In this document: piece by piece, positions 17,219 to 26,462 of the stretch
Numbering within the stretch: the stretch's first letter is position 1
How the letters are laid out: each line of letters opens with the position of its first letter
Assembly: GCA_029222685.1 (NCBI GenBank)
Contig: JARHVB010000014.1
Span: 332,761 to 396,760, forward strand
Length of the DNA stretch: 64,000 nucleotides
Source: Terripilifer ovatus
GTDB lineage: Bacteria; Pseudomonadota; Alphaproteobacteria; Rhizobiales; Beijerinckiaceae
Direction of reading: 5' to 3'
The notes under the pieces: model-generated
Seen by the model: only the letters and a program-made list of their open reading frames with translations
Database searches by the model: none
What the model was told of the DNA's origin: nothing
Program-made: the position numbers and the translations under genes

Positions 17219-18235
17219 ATGAAACATATCATCATCGGCGGTGACGGCTTCGTCGGCCAGCAACTGGCCTCAGACCTGGTCGCGAAAGGCGAGCAGGTCG
17301 TCGTTGCCGACATCGTCCAGCGGCCGGCGCCGCACTATCAGAGGGCAGAATTCATCGGCGTCGACGTGACCGAGCGGGCCAGTCTCGATGCGCTCAAGGT
17401 GACGCCCGAGGATGTCGTCTACAATCTGTCCGCGAAGATGCTGAGCCCGATCATGCCGCGCGCCAAGCGCCATGATTTCTTCTGGCCGGTGAACTACAAC
17501 GGCGTCGAGAACATTCTCGACTGGATGAACAAATCAGGTGCGAACCGCCTGGTGCATTTCACCACCGACATGATCTACGGCCATACGCATCAGGTGCCGA
17601 CGAGCGAGGATGCGCCGGCCAATCCTCTGGGCGAATATGGCCAGTCGAAGCTCGAGACGGAGTGGCTGTGCGACGACTGGCGCAAGCGCGGTTTCAACAT
17701 CACCATCTTCCGGCCGCGCCTGATCATCGGCCCCGGCCGGCTCGGCATTCTCGAAAAGCTGTTCAAGCTCATCGATTACAACCTGCCGGTGCCGATGATC
17801 GGCTCGGGCGATAATCCCTATCAGTTCATCTCGGTGTTCGACTGCGCCTCCGCCTGCGTCGCCGCCTGGCAGGCGGGCTTTCCCAACAAGGCCTATAATC
17901 TGGGCTCCGACGATCCGCCACCGGTGCGCGTGCTGCTGAAGGATCTCATCAAAGAGGCCGGCAGCCGCTCCTTCGTGCTGCCGACACCGGCGCCGCTGGT
18001 GAAACTGACGCTGACCGCGCTCGATCTCGTCAACATGCCGCTGATGGACCCGGAGCAGTATCTCATCGCCGACGAGGTCTGCATTCTCGATACGTCCGCC
18101 GCCAAGACCGATCTCAGCTGGCAGCCGCGCTTCCGCGACGAAGACATGCTGAAGGCCGCCTATCGCGAATATCGCGCGGGCCTCGGCAATCCTTCCAAAC
18201 CGGTGAAGGCCTCGCCTTCCATCGCCAATCATTGA
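17219..18235 (+). CDS. NAD-dependent epimerase/dehydratase (extended SDR)
   Basis: About 338 residues from the ATG at 17219; an ATG at 17201 is also possible. The Rossmann motif is IIIGGDGFVGQQLA (GxxGxxG) at the very N-terminus. The catalytic Tyr-Lys pair lies in EYGQSKLETEW (YxxxK), with Ser/Thr in VHFTTDMIYG. These enzymes change nucleotide sugars or steroid-like alcohols. It lies 46 bases after the EamA-like gene and 10 bases before the aminotransferase, so the three are probably one operon. The substrate is not identifiable. Confidence 0.88.
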   Translation: MKHIIIGGDGFVGQQLASDLVAKGEQVVVADIVQRPAPHYQRAEFIGVDVTERASLDALKVTPEDVVYNLSAKMLSPIMPRAKRHDFFWPVNYNGVENILDWMNKSGANRLVHFTTDMIYGHTHQVPTSEDAPANPLGEYGQSKLETEWLCDDWRKRGFNITIFRPRLIIGPGRLGILEKLFKLIDYNLPVPMIGSGDNPYQFISVFDCASACVAAWQAGFPNKAYNLGSDDPPPVRVLLKDLIKEAGSRSFVLPTPAPLVKLTLTALDLVNMPLMDPEQYLIADEVCILDTSAAKTDLSWQPRFRDEDMLKAAYREYRAGLGNPSKPVKASPSIANH

Positions 18236-18245
18236 GGACCATCAG

Positions 18246-19679
18246 ATGACGATGACCGATACGATCGACCAGACCTCGACACAGCCGGCCTTGCTCTCGG
18301 TCGCCGACGCCAAGAAGCTCGATCTCGGCGAAGTGCGCAAGCTCACCATGGCGCATCTCAATCCCGGCCAGCTGCATTTCATGCGGCTGCTCGGCTTCGA
18401 CCGCGTGCTGATCGACCGCGCCGAAGGCATGCATTACATCGATAGCAACGGCCGCAAAATTCTCGATTTCTTCGGCGGCTTCGGCTCGGTCGGCTTCGGT
18501 CATAATCATCCGCGCATCATCGAGGCGCGCAAGACATTCCAGGACGAGCAGCGCCAGGAAATCTGCATGGCGTTCATGTCGCAATATGCCAGCGCGCTGG
18601 CCTATAACCTCGCGGCTATCGCGCCAGGCGATCTCGACATGGTGTTCCTCGGCTCGTCTGGATCGGAGGCCATGGAAGCGGCGCTCAAGATCGCCGAGCA
18701 AGCGCAGGGGCCGGAACGCTCGACCATCGTCTATGCGGAGAACTCCTTCCACGGCAAGACCAAGGGCGTGCTCGCCGTCACCGACGGCGCGCTCTACCGC
18801 TCGCAGTTCAAGCTGGCGAACAATACCCACCGCGTGCCCTTCGGCGACATCGAGGCGCTGCGCAAGGCTTTTGCGGCAGACCGCAGCATCGGTATCCTGG
18901 TACTGGAAACGATCCAGGGCGGCGCCGGCATCGTCGAGGCGCCGACATCCTACTGGCGCGCCGTGCGCAAGCTCTGCGACGAATTCGGCGTGCTGTGGAT
19001 CGCCGACGAAGTCCAATGCGGCATGGGCCGCTCGGGCCGTTTCTTCGCCTTCGAGCATCACGGCGTCATTCCCGACGTGACGGCGCTCGCCAAGGCGCTC
19101 GGCGGCTCGAAATGCGCCATGGCGGCGATGATCGCGCGCAAAGACATTTACATGAAGGCCTATGGCAATCCGAAGAAAGCGCTGATCCATGCTCCGGCAA
19201 CCTTCGGCGGCATCGGCGAAGCCTGCGCGACCTCCATCGAGGCGCTCAACATTCTCTATGATGACCACCTGATCGAGAATGCGGAGACACAGGGGACCTA
19301 TCTGATCGAGCGGCTGGAAGCTCTGCGCGCGAAATATCCCCAGATCATCAAGGAAATCCGCGGCCGTGGCCTCATGGTCGGCGTCGAATTCGCCGACATC
19401 AGCAATACCCTGCCGTTCGGCCTGCGTCATATGGTGTCGCTGCTGGACGACAAGCTAAAGGGTTCGATCTGCGGTTTCATCGGCGCGCTGCTGTTGGCGC
19501 AGCGCGACGTGCTGGTGGCCTTCACCGAATACAATCGCAATGTCATCCGGCTTGAACCGCCGCTGATCGTCGAGCGGGCGCATATCGACCAGTTCGTCGA
19601 TGCGCTCGATGATATTCTCTCACGCGGGATCACCGGGATTGTGAAGGATTATATCGCGCTGATCGCCCTGTCGAAGTAG
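18246..19679 (+). CDS. Class III PLP aminotransferase
   Basis: 477 residues with the class III layout. GSSGSEAMEAALKIA (about 136-150) holds the phosphate-binding loop, DEVQCGMGRSG (254-264) the PLP-contacting Asp254, and the probable PLP Lys is Lys283 in ALAKALGGSK. Class III enzymes move an amino group from or to terminal amines, amino acids or keto-sugars. The adjacent epimerase and ArnE/F-like exporter suggest an amino group is put on a sugar or lipid before export. A role like HpnO in hopanoid modification is conceivable but unproved. Confidence 0.88.
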   Translation: MTMTDTIDQTSTQPALLSVADAKKLDLGEVRKLTMAHLNPGQLHFMRLLGFDRVLIDRAEGMHYIDSNGRKILDFFGGFGSVGFGHNHPRIIEARKTFQDEQRQEICMAFMSQYASALAYNLAAIAPGDLDMVFLGSSGSEAMEAALKIAEQAQGPERSTIVYAENSFHGKTKGVLAVTDGALYRSQFKLANNTHRVPFGDIEALRKAFAADRSIGILVLETIQGGAGIVEAPTSYWRAVRKLCDEFGVLWIADEVQCGMGRSGRFFAFEHHGVIPDVTALAKALGGSKCAMAAMIARKDIYMKAYGNPKKALIHAPATFGGIGEACATSIEALNILYDDHLIENAETQGTYLIERLEALRAKYPQIIKEIRGRGLMVGVEFADISNTLPFGLRHMVSLLDDKLKGSICGFIGALLLAQRDVLVAFTEYNRNVIRLEPPLIVERAHIDQFVDALDDILSRGITGIVKDYIALIALSK

Positions 19680-19699
19680 GGCTTGAACGGCCTCAGCCC

Positions 19700-19758
19700 C
19701 GCCCTCATCCGATCTCTGCAGCGCAGAGGCCACCTTCACGCCCTGCAGGAGAAGGATT
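19700..19758. repeat. Degenerate CCTCATCC...GGAGAAGG intergenic repeat
   Basis: The stretch begins GCCCTCATCCG and ends CAGGAGAAGGATTTG, like the common rhizobial repeat in which CCTTCTCCC pairs with GGGAGAAGG. The left arm here is degraded. It lies just after the aminotransferase stop and may work as its terminator. Related hairpins occur at 49284-49318 and 52433-52463. Confidence 0.4.
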
Positions 19759-19811
19759 TGCGCGGCATTTGTGCTTTTAACCGGCGCCGTTGCCTAAATG
19801 CGCGGCGGCTT

Positions 19812-19829
19812 TGGACTTTCATAAGTCCA
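19812..19829. promoter_or_regulatory. Inverted repeat TGGACTT-N4-AAGTCCA upstream of Bug gene
   Basis: A perfect 7-bp inverted repeat with a 4-base spacer, about 90 bases before the Bug-protein ATG at 19920. It could be an operator or a short hairpin in the leader. The following 90 bases are AT-richer than the surroundings, as expected for a promoter. Confidence 0.35.
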
Positions 19830-19919
19830 GCGCATAACGTTCAAACTTTATGATATTTCAACTTCGCGGATATCGCTCCATACAATCCCGGGACGACCGG
19901 AAAACCTGGAGATAACAGC

Positions 19920-20891
19920 ATGCGACGGCAGAAGAAAATTCTGGCCATTCTGGCCGCTTTCACGTTCGCTGCTTTGACACCTGCCGGCGCACAGGACTAT
20001 CCCAGCCGCACAGTTCGCATCATCGTGCCGTTTGCCGCAGGCGGCGCCGTCGATGTCGTTGCGCGCTACATGGCCGAAGCCCTCTCCAAGGATCTTAATC
20101 AGGACGTCATCGTCGAAAACCGGGCTGGCGCTTCCGGGAACATCGGCGCCAACGCGGTCTTGCAATCGCCCGCGGACGGCTACACCTTCATGATCAGCGC
20201 ATCGACGTTTGTCGTGAACCCGATTGTCGCCGTCGAGCCGCCGCGCTTCGACCCGGTCAAGGACTTCACCCAGATCGCTTTGGTTGCAAAAGGCCCGTTG
20301 CTCTTCGTCGTCAATCCCAAAGTAGCCGATTCGGTTCAGAGCTTTATCGCGAAAGCGAAAGCCGACCCTTCAAAATATAACTTCGCCACTGGCGGCTACG
20401 GATCGGCGGGACATATGTCGGCCGAAGCATTCAAGATCAAAGTGGGTCTGAATATTCCCGTCGTTCTCTATCGGGGAACGGCGCCCGTTCTGGCGGACCT
20501 GGCGGGCGGCCATGTCAGCGGCCTCATGGACCCGCTGCTGACCTCCCTGCCGCTCGCACAGAGCGGCGACCTCAGGGCGCTCGCGATTTCGGGCGCCAAG
20601 CGCAGTCCGCTCACGCCCGAAACGCCGACCTTCGCCGAACTGGGTATCAACGACTTTGAATTTTATACCTGGTACGGTCTGTGGGGCCCGGCCAATTTGC
20701 CAGCCAACGTCATGGAGAAACTCGGCTCGGCCTTGAGCAAAATTGCCAAGTCGGCTGACTCGGTAAAATGGTTTGAAGCGCAAGGCCTGGAGTTCTCGGG
20801 TGCGACCGGATCGGAATTCCTCGCGTTCGAACGCGACGAGCACGCCAAATACGCCGAGATCATGAAATCCGGCAATATCGCCAAGCAGTGA
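19920..20891 (+). CDS. Bug/TctC-family periplasmic solute-binding protein
   Basis: 323 residues. A signal peptide (about 1-24, ending PAGA) is followed by QDYPSRTVRIIVPFAAGGAV, the family hallmark, then VDVVARYMAE and IVENRAGASGNIGANAV. These proteins bind carboxylates in the periplasm for tripartite tricarboxylate transporters or for sensing. No TctA/TctB membrane genes are nearby. It faces the RidA-acyl-CoA ligase operon convergently and may supply that pathway's substrate; this is inference. A second Bug gene lies at 57670-58641. Confidence 0.93.
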   Translation: MRRQKKILAILAAFTFAALTPAGAQDYPSRTVRIIVPFAAGGAVDVVARYMAEALSKDLNQDVIVENRAGASGNIGANAVLQSPADGYTFMISASTFVVNPIVAVEPPRFDPVKDFTQIALVAKGPLLFVVNPKVADSVQSFIAKAKADPSKYNFATGGYGSAGHMSAEAFKIKVGLNIPVVLYRGTAPVLADLAGGHVSGLMDPLLTSLPLAQSGDLRALAISGAKRSPLTPETPTFAELGINDFEFYTWYGLWGPANLPANVMEKLGSALSKIAKSADSVKWFEAQGLEFSGATGSEFLAFERDEHAKYAEIMKSGNIAKQ

Positions 20892-20907
20892 GACCAGGCT
20901 GCGCCGG

Positions 20908-21408
20908 TTAAGCCGGCGCGACCTCGACGATCAGATCCGTTTCGATCGGCGCATTGAAGCTCATTTCGTTTTGATAGACGGCCGTCCGCGCGTGCAGGCC
21001 GATCTCCGCGCCGAAGACCGATGTCAACAGCTCCGATGCGCCGTCGAGCACCAGAGGCGCCTTCGTGAACCCGGGCGCAGCATTGACATAGCCGGTCAGC
21101 TTGACGACCTGCCGGACACGATCAAGCGTCCCCAGCGACGCCTTGATGGCGGCCAGATGATTGAGCACGCAGTAACGGGCGGACAAGCGGCCCTGCTCGA
21201 TCGTCAGCTCGCTTCCAAGCTTGCCGACGAGCGGCAGATTCCAGCGGCCATCCTCGTAAACGGTTCCGATCGCGCCCGATACATACAGCAGATTGCCGGT
21301 CAGAACGGCCGGGGCATAGTGCCCGCCGGGCTTCGGGACGGGCGGCAGAACCAGCTGCAATTGCGTCAGGCGCGCCTCGACAACGCCGGTTTCGAACTCG
21401 CGCGCCAT
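20908..21408 (-). CDS. RidA/YjgF family protein
   Basis: 166 residues from the ATG at 21408, which overlaps the stop of the upstream ligase gene (TGATG). RidA features visible are LTGNLLYVSGAIG, QGRLSARYCVLNHLAAIKAS, RVRQVVKLTGYVNAAPGF and a C-terminal EVVAPA-like end. RidA proteins hydrolyse reactive enamine/imine intermediates; longer variants serve catabolic pathways. As last gene of the acyl-CoA operon it may act on an imine product or have a pathway-specific deaminase role. It is longer than the canonical 130 residues. Confidence 0.85.
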   Translation of the reverse strand: MAREFETGVVEARLTQLQLVLPPVPKPGGHYAPAVLTGNLLYVSGAIGTVYEDGRWNLPLVGKLGSELTIEQGRLSARYCVLNHLAAIKASLGTLDRVRQVVKLTGYVNAAPGFTKAPLVLDGASELLTSVFGAEIGLHARTAVYQNEMSFNAPIETDLIVEVAPA

Positions 21409-22913
21409 CAAACGAGCGCCAGCAACTGCGCCTGCAGGACCTTGCCGTAGTGAGACCGCGGCAGGCTGTCGACAAACCGCACCGCGCGCGGCTTCTTGTA
21501 GCTGGCCAGATGGGCACGGCAGTGCTCCTGCAATTCGCTTTCGGACGCCGTGCAGTCTGACTTGAGGACCACGAATGCGGTCACCGCCTCGCCCCACTCG
21601 ACATCTGGCACGCCAAGGACCGCGACTTCGCTGACGGCGGGATGCTGCATAATGACGTCCTCGACCTCTTTCGGGACGATGCTGCTGCTGCCGGACCGGA
21701 TGACGTCTTTCAGGCGGCCGACGATGAAGAGATTGCCCTGGCTGTCGAACTGGCCGATGTCCCCCGTGTGCAGCCAACCATTCTGCAATGCACTTTGAGT
21801 CGCGGCCTCATTACCCCAGTAGCCGGCCATGACATTGGGACCGCGGATGAGAACCTCGCCGGAGCTGTCGGACTCACCTGATGCGGCCAGCTTGACCTGA
21901 TATCCAAACAGCTCGCGGCCGACACTATGCATGAGGCGTTCGCGTTCCGGCCGCGGGCAATCGAGCTGCCTGGGCTTCAGATAGCATGTGACCGGCGCCT
22001 CGGTGAGACCATAGAGGACACCGATCTTCGGACCGAGTGCTTCGAGCACACGTTCGAAGACGGCCGGCGGGACGCGCGAACCGCCGATATGGATCGCCTG
22101 CAACCCATCGAGCCGCGCATCGCCGGCGGTGACATGTTCCACGAAGCGCACGAGCTGCGTCGGCACCAGCGATGTGCGTGTCGCGCCGGTGCGTTCAATC
22201 TGTGATGCAAATCCTTCCGCGGTAAACCTGCCGCCGAGCACGACCGTCGCGCCCGCCATCAGGTAGCCCATCATGACGACCTGCGCGATCGGCCAAAGCG
22301 GCCGCACGTTGAGGAACACAGCATCGGGCTCGATCTCGAAGCCCTGAATGGCATTCTGCGCCACCGCCATCAGGTTGCAGTGACGCAGCATGGTCGCCTT
22401 GGGGGCGCCGGTGGTGCCGCCGCTGAAATTCAGCGCTGCCAGATCATTGTCGTCACCGTCCGTGAATGGACCGTCCGATGCGCCTTGCAGCAGGGGCTCA
22501 TAATCCAGCGCGCCATCCGATGCGCCGCCGATCATGACGATGCGGTCGAGGCTTTCGATCTCCGCGCCCAGTCCCGCAACCTTGTCGGCGAATGACACAT
22601 GCGACACGAGCACGCGGACGCCGGCATGGCGAAGCAGCGCCACCAGCTCGTTGCGCGTCAGACGCGGGTCCAGCGGCACGCGCACCAGGCCGGCGGACAT
22701 GGTGCCGTAGTCGACCTCAAGATACTCGCGAATGTCCGGGATCATCAGCGCGATGCGATCGCCCGGATCGAGGCCGAGCCCGCGCATCGCATGGCCGAAC
22801 CGCTGGAGGCGGCCTGCGAACTGCCGGTACGTCCACCGGCCGGCCTCGTCAACGATGGCGACCTTGTCCGAATGCCACCGCGCGAGCTGATCCCACTTGG
22901 CGCCAATATGCAT
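21408..22913 (-). CDS. Class I adenylate-forming acyl-CoA ligase
   Basis: 501 residues. The ATP/AMP loop is LNFSGGTTGAPKATMLRHCN (about 165-184), the adenine motif GVLYGLTEAPV, the core TGDIGQFDSQGNLFIVGRLK with its Asp/Arg, and the catalytic Lys near the end in RSHYGKVLQAQ. It activates a carboxylic acid to acyl-AMP and then acyl-CoA. It abuts the dehydrogenase gene (22914) with no gap and couples to ridA. With the neighbouring enoyl-CoA hydratase this looks like a beta-oxidation-like degradation route for a short or aromatic acid. Confidence 0.9.
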   Translation of the reverse strand: MHIGAKWDQLARWHSDKVAIVDEAGRWTYRQFAGRLQRFGHAMRGLGLDPGDRIALMIPDIREYLEVDYGTMSAGLVRVPLDPRLTRNELVALLRHAGVRVLVSHVSFADKVAGLGAEIESLDRIVMIGGASDGALDYEPLLQGASDGPFTDGDDNDLAALNFSGGTTGAPKATMLRHCNLMAVAQNAIQGFEIEPDAVFLNVRPLWPIAQVVMMGYLMAGATVVLGGRFTAEGFASQIERTGATRTSLVPTQLVRFVEHVTAGDARLDGLQAIHIGGSRVPPAVFERVLEALGPKIGVLYGLTEAPVTCYLKPRQLDCPRPERERLMHSVGRELFGYQVKLAASGESDSSGEVLIRGPNVMAGYWGNEAATQSALQNGWLHTGDIGQFDSQGNLFIVGRLKDVIRSGSSSIVPKEVEDVIMQHPAVSEVAVLGVPDVEWGEAVTAFVVLKSDCTASESELQEHCRAHLASYKKPRAVRFVDSLPRSHYGKVLQAQLLALV

Positions 22914-23951
22914 TTACCACCCGCTCAGCACAACGCGGCCGACGACAGCCTTCTGCTCCATCAGCGCATGGCCCTGCCCGACATCAGGAAAGGGAAGGAC
23001 GCGACCGATGAAGGGCTTGACGGCCCCGGTCGCGAGCAGGTGCAGAGAGCGGCGGACGTCGGCGTAAGTCGCATTGCCGGAGCCGGCGATCCGAATACGC
23101 CGCACGATCAGAAGGCCCGGATCGACTTCGACCGGCCGCGTGCCGATGTTGCCCAGCACCACGACCTTCGCGTTCTGCGCAGTGGAGCGCAGGCTTTCTC
23201 CGAATGTATTGGTGACGACATTCTCCAGCACCACGTCGACGCCCTGCTTGGCGGTCAAGCGCCAGACTTCGCGGCTGAACTTCAGGTCAGGACTGATGAT
23301 GACCTCGTCGGCACCTGCCTGCTTGATCACATCAACCTTTTCGTCAGAGCTCGTCACCGCGATGACGTGGGCATTGACGCTCTTGGCGACCTGGATCTGA
23401 TGCAGCCCGAGCCCGCCGCCCGAGCCCGTCACCAGCACCTTATCGCCGGGGCCGATCTTCGCGACCCCCAGCGCCGCGCGGACGCTGGTTCCGATCGGGC
23501 AGACCGCGAGCGCTGCGGTTGTCATGTCGAGACCATCCGGCATTTGAATGGCGTTCTGCGCCGGCACGCAGGTGAACTCGGCATAGCCGCCGCCACCGTT
23601 CTCGCCGAGGACACGGCTGTTACGGCAGAGGTCCTGACGGCCGGCGAGGCAGTAAGGGCATTGTCCGCAGAACAGACGCTGATAGATCACGACTCTTTCG
23701 CCGATGCGGTCAGGAGACACGTTCGATCCGACGGCAGCGATTTCTCCGGCAATCTCATGGCCGAGAATCTGACCTGGCTTGTCGCGCGGAATCTTGCCGG
23801 CGCGCGACAGGACGTCATGATAGCAGATGCCGGCGGCGTGGATCCTGATGAGCACATCGCTCGGGCCTGGTTCGGGTCTGGCCACTTCGGTCAATTGCAG
23901 CATCTCGGGACCACCAAAATCCCGGAACGTCACGGCCTTCATGAGAGTCAT
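22914..23951 (-). CDS. Zinc-dependent alcohol dehydrogenase (MDR family)
   Basis: 345 residues from the ATG at 23951; an in-frame TTG at 23960 and ATG at 23942 are alternatives. It has the catalytic-zinc Cys in AAGICYHDVLS, GHEIAGEIAAVGSN, and four structural-zinc cysteines in CGQCPYCLAGRQDLC. The cofactor motif is VTGSGGGLGLHQIQVAK. The presence of both zinc sites makes it a true alcohol dehydrogenase rather than a zinc-free quinone oxidoreductase such as the gene at 55254. It lies in the LysR-ECH-ADH-ligase-RidA run. Confidence 0.88.
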   Translation of the reverse strand: MTLMKAVTFRDFGGPEMLQLTEVARPEPGPSDVLIRIHAAGICYHDVLSRAGKIPRDKPGQILGHEIAGEIAAVGSNVSPDRIGERVVIYQRLFCGQCPYCLAGRQDLCRNSRVLGENGGGGYAEFTCVPAQNAIQMPDGLDMTTAALAVCPIGTSVRAALGVAKIGPGDKVLVTGSGGGLGLHQIQVAKSVNAHVIAVTSSDEKVDVIKQAGADEVIISPDLKFSREVWRLTAKQGVDVVLENVVTNTFGESLRSTAQNAKVVVLGNIGTRPVEVDPGLLIVRRIRIAGSGNATYADVRRSLHLLATGAVKPFIGRVLPFPDVGQGHALMEQKAVVGRVVLSGW

Positions 23952-23986
23952 ATCATCCAACTTTCCAACCAGGGCTTCGCGGGATT

Positions 23987-24730
23987 TCAGCGGACGGTGC
24001 CGCTGTTGAACGCCGCCGCAGCCTCTTCAAAATCTTTCTTGGCTTCGATCCACAGGCGCGCCGCGTCGATCTCGGCGCGATCCGCGTCATCGAGACGTCG
24101 CCCGAAGAGCGCCAGACGCTTGGTTGCCTGCACCGCCGCGGGCGAATATCCAGCTATCGTCGAAGACAACTTGTCCGCTTCGGCCTGCACGTCCTCGACC
24201 ACCGCATTGATCAGCCCCATGCGCTTGCCTTCCTCGGCGGAAATGTTCCTGGCGCCGAGCAACAGCTCCATGGCAAAGGCATTGGGAATGACCTGCGGCA
24301 ATCGCAGCGCGCTCACGCCGGAAATCATGCCGTGCTTCACTTCGGGCCAGCCGATCACGCTATTGGTCGCGGCCAACCGCAGGTCGCAATGCATCGCCAG
24401 GCTCATGCCCATGCCGATACAATAGCCGTGCATCGCCGCGATGACCGGCTTGAAAAGCTCCACGCCGACGCTGGGGATCGCCCGCATGAGCGTCTCGGTG
24501 GAGACCATTTTGCCGGTTCGATTGATTTCCTTGATGTCGGAGCCGGCGCAGAACGCCTTGCTGCCGGCTCCTGTCAGAACTGCCACGCGCACCTGCGCGT
24601 CGTCAGCGATTTCCTGCCAGATGTCGCCGAGCCTCTCCTTGGCGGGAACGTCAAGCGCATTGAGGACCTGCGGCCGGTCAATCGTGACCCACGCGACGCC
24701 GTTGGGTCGTTTGTCCAGAATAACAGACAT
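23987..24730 (-). CDS. Enoyl-CoA hydratase/isomerase family protein
   Basis: 247 residues, standard crotonase size. Oxyanion-hole segments are AFCAGSDIKEI (about 60-70) and GYCIGMGMSLAMHCDLRLA (about 101-119); an acidic residue follows at WPEVKHGMISG. It hydrates or isomerises enoyl-CoA esters. It is the first enzyme gene downstream of the LysR gene, 148 bases away, and 35 bases upstream of the alcohol dehydrogenase gene. The second catalytic Glu position reads HGMISG rather than the common PEVxLGLxPG, so the reaction could differ from simple hydration. Confidence 0.88.
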   Translation of the reverse strand: MSVILDKRPNGVAWVTIDRPQVLNALDVPAKERLGDIWQEIADDAQVRVAVLTGAGSKAFCAGSDIKEINRTGKMVSTETLMRAIPSVGVELFKPVIAAMHGYCIGMGMSLAMHCDLRLAATNSVIGWPEVKHGMISGVSALRLPQVIPNAFAMELLLGARNISAEEGKRMGLINAVVEDVQAEADKLSSTIAGYSPAAVQATKRLALFGRRLDDADRAEIDAARLWIEAKKDFEEAAAAFNSGTVR

Positions 24731-24878
24731 GTCGCTTCCCTGCCTGAATGCCTCAGCCGGGATCCGGCTGGTTATGAGCCGGGAAGTTAGATCATACGCG
24801 GATCATCCGGCGTAATATTTTTCCTTCGCAAGATCATGCCTGCACGTCATGAATGCGTGTACGGGTCAAAGTCGCTGT

Positions 24879-25931
24879 TCAGGACCGACCTGAGACAAGG
24901 GGATCCGCCCCTAATGACTTCGCCAAATGCTCCAGGAGCGTGTGCGCGGCACTCGAGAGAATGCGATGCTCGGGATAGATCAACCGAAACCCGAAGTTCA
25001 CATTCGGGCGGAAGGGCCGCTGTTCGATCCGCCCGCGTGCGACGGCAGAGGCCGTAAACGCATCGACGATGGCAATGCCCACGCCTTCGGCCACCATGGC
25101 GCATGCGGCGAAGGACGTCAGCGTCTCCATCCGCGCCACAACATTGATGCCCGCTTCGGCCAGAAGATGGCCGATCTGCTGGCCGGCCATGCTGTTCACC
25201 GGCAGGGTAACAAAGGCCTGGTTCTGCAGATCGGCGGGACGCACGACCTTGCGGCTGCAAAGCGGATGGCCCACAGGCATCACGCAGACGCAATCGGAAC
25301 GAAAAGAGGAGTGGACGGCGACACCCGGATACGAGGCCGGCACCTGGGCGATGCCGATGTCAATATATTGACTGGCGATGCTTTCGACGACGCGCTGCGA
25401 ATTCTGCGCCTCGAAATTGATATGCAGCGCATCGTGACGATCGAGGAATGTCTTGATCGCGCGCGGCACGGCGCCATAGCACAAGGCCGGCATCGCCAGA
25501 ATGCGCAGATGACCACGGCGCATCTGCCGAATTTCCTGTGCCGCCTTGGCAAGGCGATCGAGGCCGGTATAGCTGCGCGTCAATTCCTCATAGAAAGCCG
25601 AGCCCTCCGGCGTGATGAACAAACGCTTTTTGTCGCGCACGAACAGCGCAAAGCCGATCTCGCGCTCGAAATCGGCCAGGCTGCGGCTGACGCCGGGCTG
25701 CGAAATGTTGAGCAACTTGGCCGCGCCGGTGATGCTTCCGGCAGACACGATGGCGCTGAAGACTTCGAGCTGGTGCGGTTTCAGGCGTCGGGGAGCACCC
25801 ACATCGGCAGCCCGGCCTGCGTTGACTGGACTTGCCTTGACTGGACTTGCCTTGACCGGACCTGCCTTGGCCGGACCTGCCTTGGCCTTCGACGGCGGCT
25901 GACGTGGTCTGTCCTTCACGACAAACTCCAT
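24879..25931 (-). CDS. LysR-type transcriptional regulator with repetitive basic N-terminus
   Basis: 350 residues. The winged helix lies at about 52-110 ([20 protein letters not shown], then [18 protein letters not shown]), followed by a periplasmic-protein-like effector domain. Before the helix is an unusual 50-residue Lys/Ala/Pro tail made by four 15-bp repeats (25824-25883). It precedes the ECH-ADH-ligase-RidA genes on the same strand and probably controls them; a LysR box would be expected in the 148-base gap 24731-24878 or upstream of 25931. A downstream start that skips the tail is possible, but no clear ribosome site was found. Confidence 0.88.
   Translation of the reverse strand: MEFVVKDRPRQPPSKAKAGPAKAGPVKASPVKASPVNAGRAADVGAPRRLKPHQLEVFSAIVSAGSITGAAKLLNISQPGVSRSLADFEREIGFALFVRDKKRLFITPEGSAFYEELTRSYTGLDRLAKAAQEIRQMRRGHLRILAMPALCYGAVPRAIKTFLDRHDALHINFEAQNSQRVVESIASQYIDIGIAQVPASYPGVAVHSSFRSDCVCVMPVGHPLCSRKVVRPADLQNQAFVTLPVNSMAGQQIGHLLAEAGINVVARMETLTSFAACAMVAEGVGIAIVDAFTASAVARGRIEQRPFRPNVNFGFRLIYPEHRILSSAAHTLLEHLAKSLGADPLVSGRS
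25824..25883. repeat. Four tandem 15-bp repeats in the LysR gene
   Basis: Units at 25824, 25839, 25854 and 25869; the first two are identical (GACTGGACTTGCCTT) and the others differ at two and three positions. On the coding strand they encode Lys-Ala-Gly/Ser-Pro-Val/Ala pentapeptides. Because the unit is a multiple of three, copy changes keep the reading frame. Confidence 0.9.
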
Positions 25932-25990
25932 TCTGCATCAAATGTCTTCGAAGCAAGCATCAGCATCCAGCCAGCATCAACGCAGGGCTA

Positions 25991-26461
25991 TCATCTGTTC
26001 CGGCTCTTGACCACCGTGCGGATGGCGAAGTTCGACTGGATCCGCGCGACGCCCGGCAGCTGCGACAGGACCTCCGTGTGGATGCGTTCGTAGTCCGAAG
26101 CGTTGCGCGTCTCGACGCGCAAGACGTAATCCGACAGTCCCGACATCAGATCGCACTGGCAAACCTCGGGGCACCGGCGCACCGCGGCTTCAAAGCGCCG
26201 CAGGAATTCATCGGTCTGGCGTTCGAGCGTGACTTGAACGATGACGACCGTCGTGCGGCTGTCTGTCGGCTCATCAAGCAACACCGTATAGCCGCGAATC
26301 ACGCCGGAGCTTTCCAGCAGGCGAAGTCGCCGCAGGCACGCCGACTGGGAAAGGCCGACTTCCGCCGCCAGCCTGGCATTGGTCATCCGCGCGTCCAGGC
26401 GCAGCAGGCGGATAATGGACTCATCGAGAGCGTCAAGGGCCGCCACGCAATTTTCTCCCAT
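25991..26461 (-). CDS. Lrp/AsnC family transcriptional regulator
   Basis: 156 residues from the ATG at 26461. The helix-turn-helix is at about 10-50 ([29 protein letters not shown] in part), and the RAM effector domain follows with [20 protein letters not shown]. Lrp-type regulators bind amino acids and wrap DNA. It is divergent from the D-amino acid dehydrogenase gene, and paired sites lie in the 120-base gap, so it likely controls dadA and itself. Upstream in-frame ATGs at 26470 and 26491 would place the start inside one operator, so 26461 is preferred. Confidence 0.9.
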   Translation of the reverse strand: MGENCVAALDALDESIIRLLRLDARMTNARLAAEVGLSQSACLRRLRLLESSGVIRGYTVLLDEPTDSRTTVVIVQVTLERQTDEFLRRFEAAVRRCPEVCQCDLMSGLSDYVLRVETRNASDYERIHTEVLSQLPGVARIQSNFAIRTVVKSRNR

Positions 26462-26462
26462 T

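Noticed and set aside
18114..19430. 438-codon minus-strand open frame
   Set aside because: Antisense to the class III aminotransferase gene, whose PLP motifs are intact.
22599..24425. 608-codon plus-strand open frame
   Set aside because: Antisense to the alcohol dehydrogenase gene and parts of its neighbours; low-complexity His/Arg/Asp composition typical of the shadow of high-GC genes.
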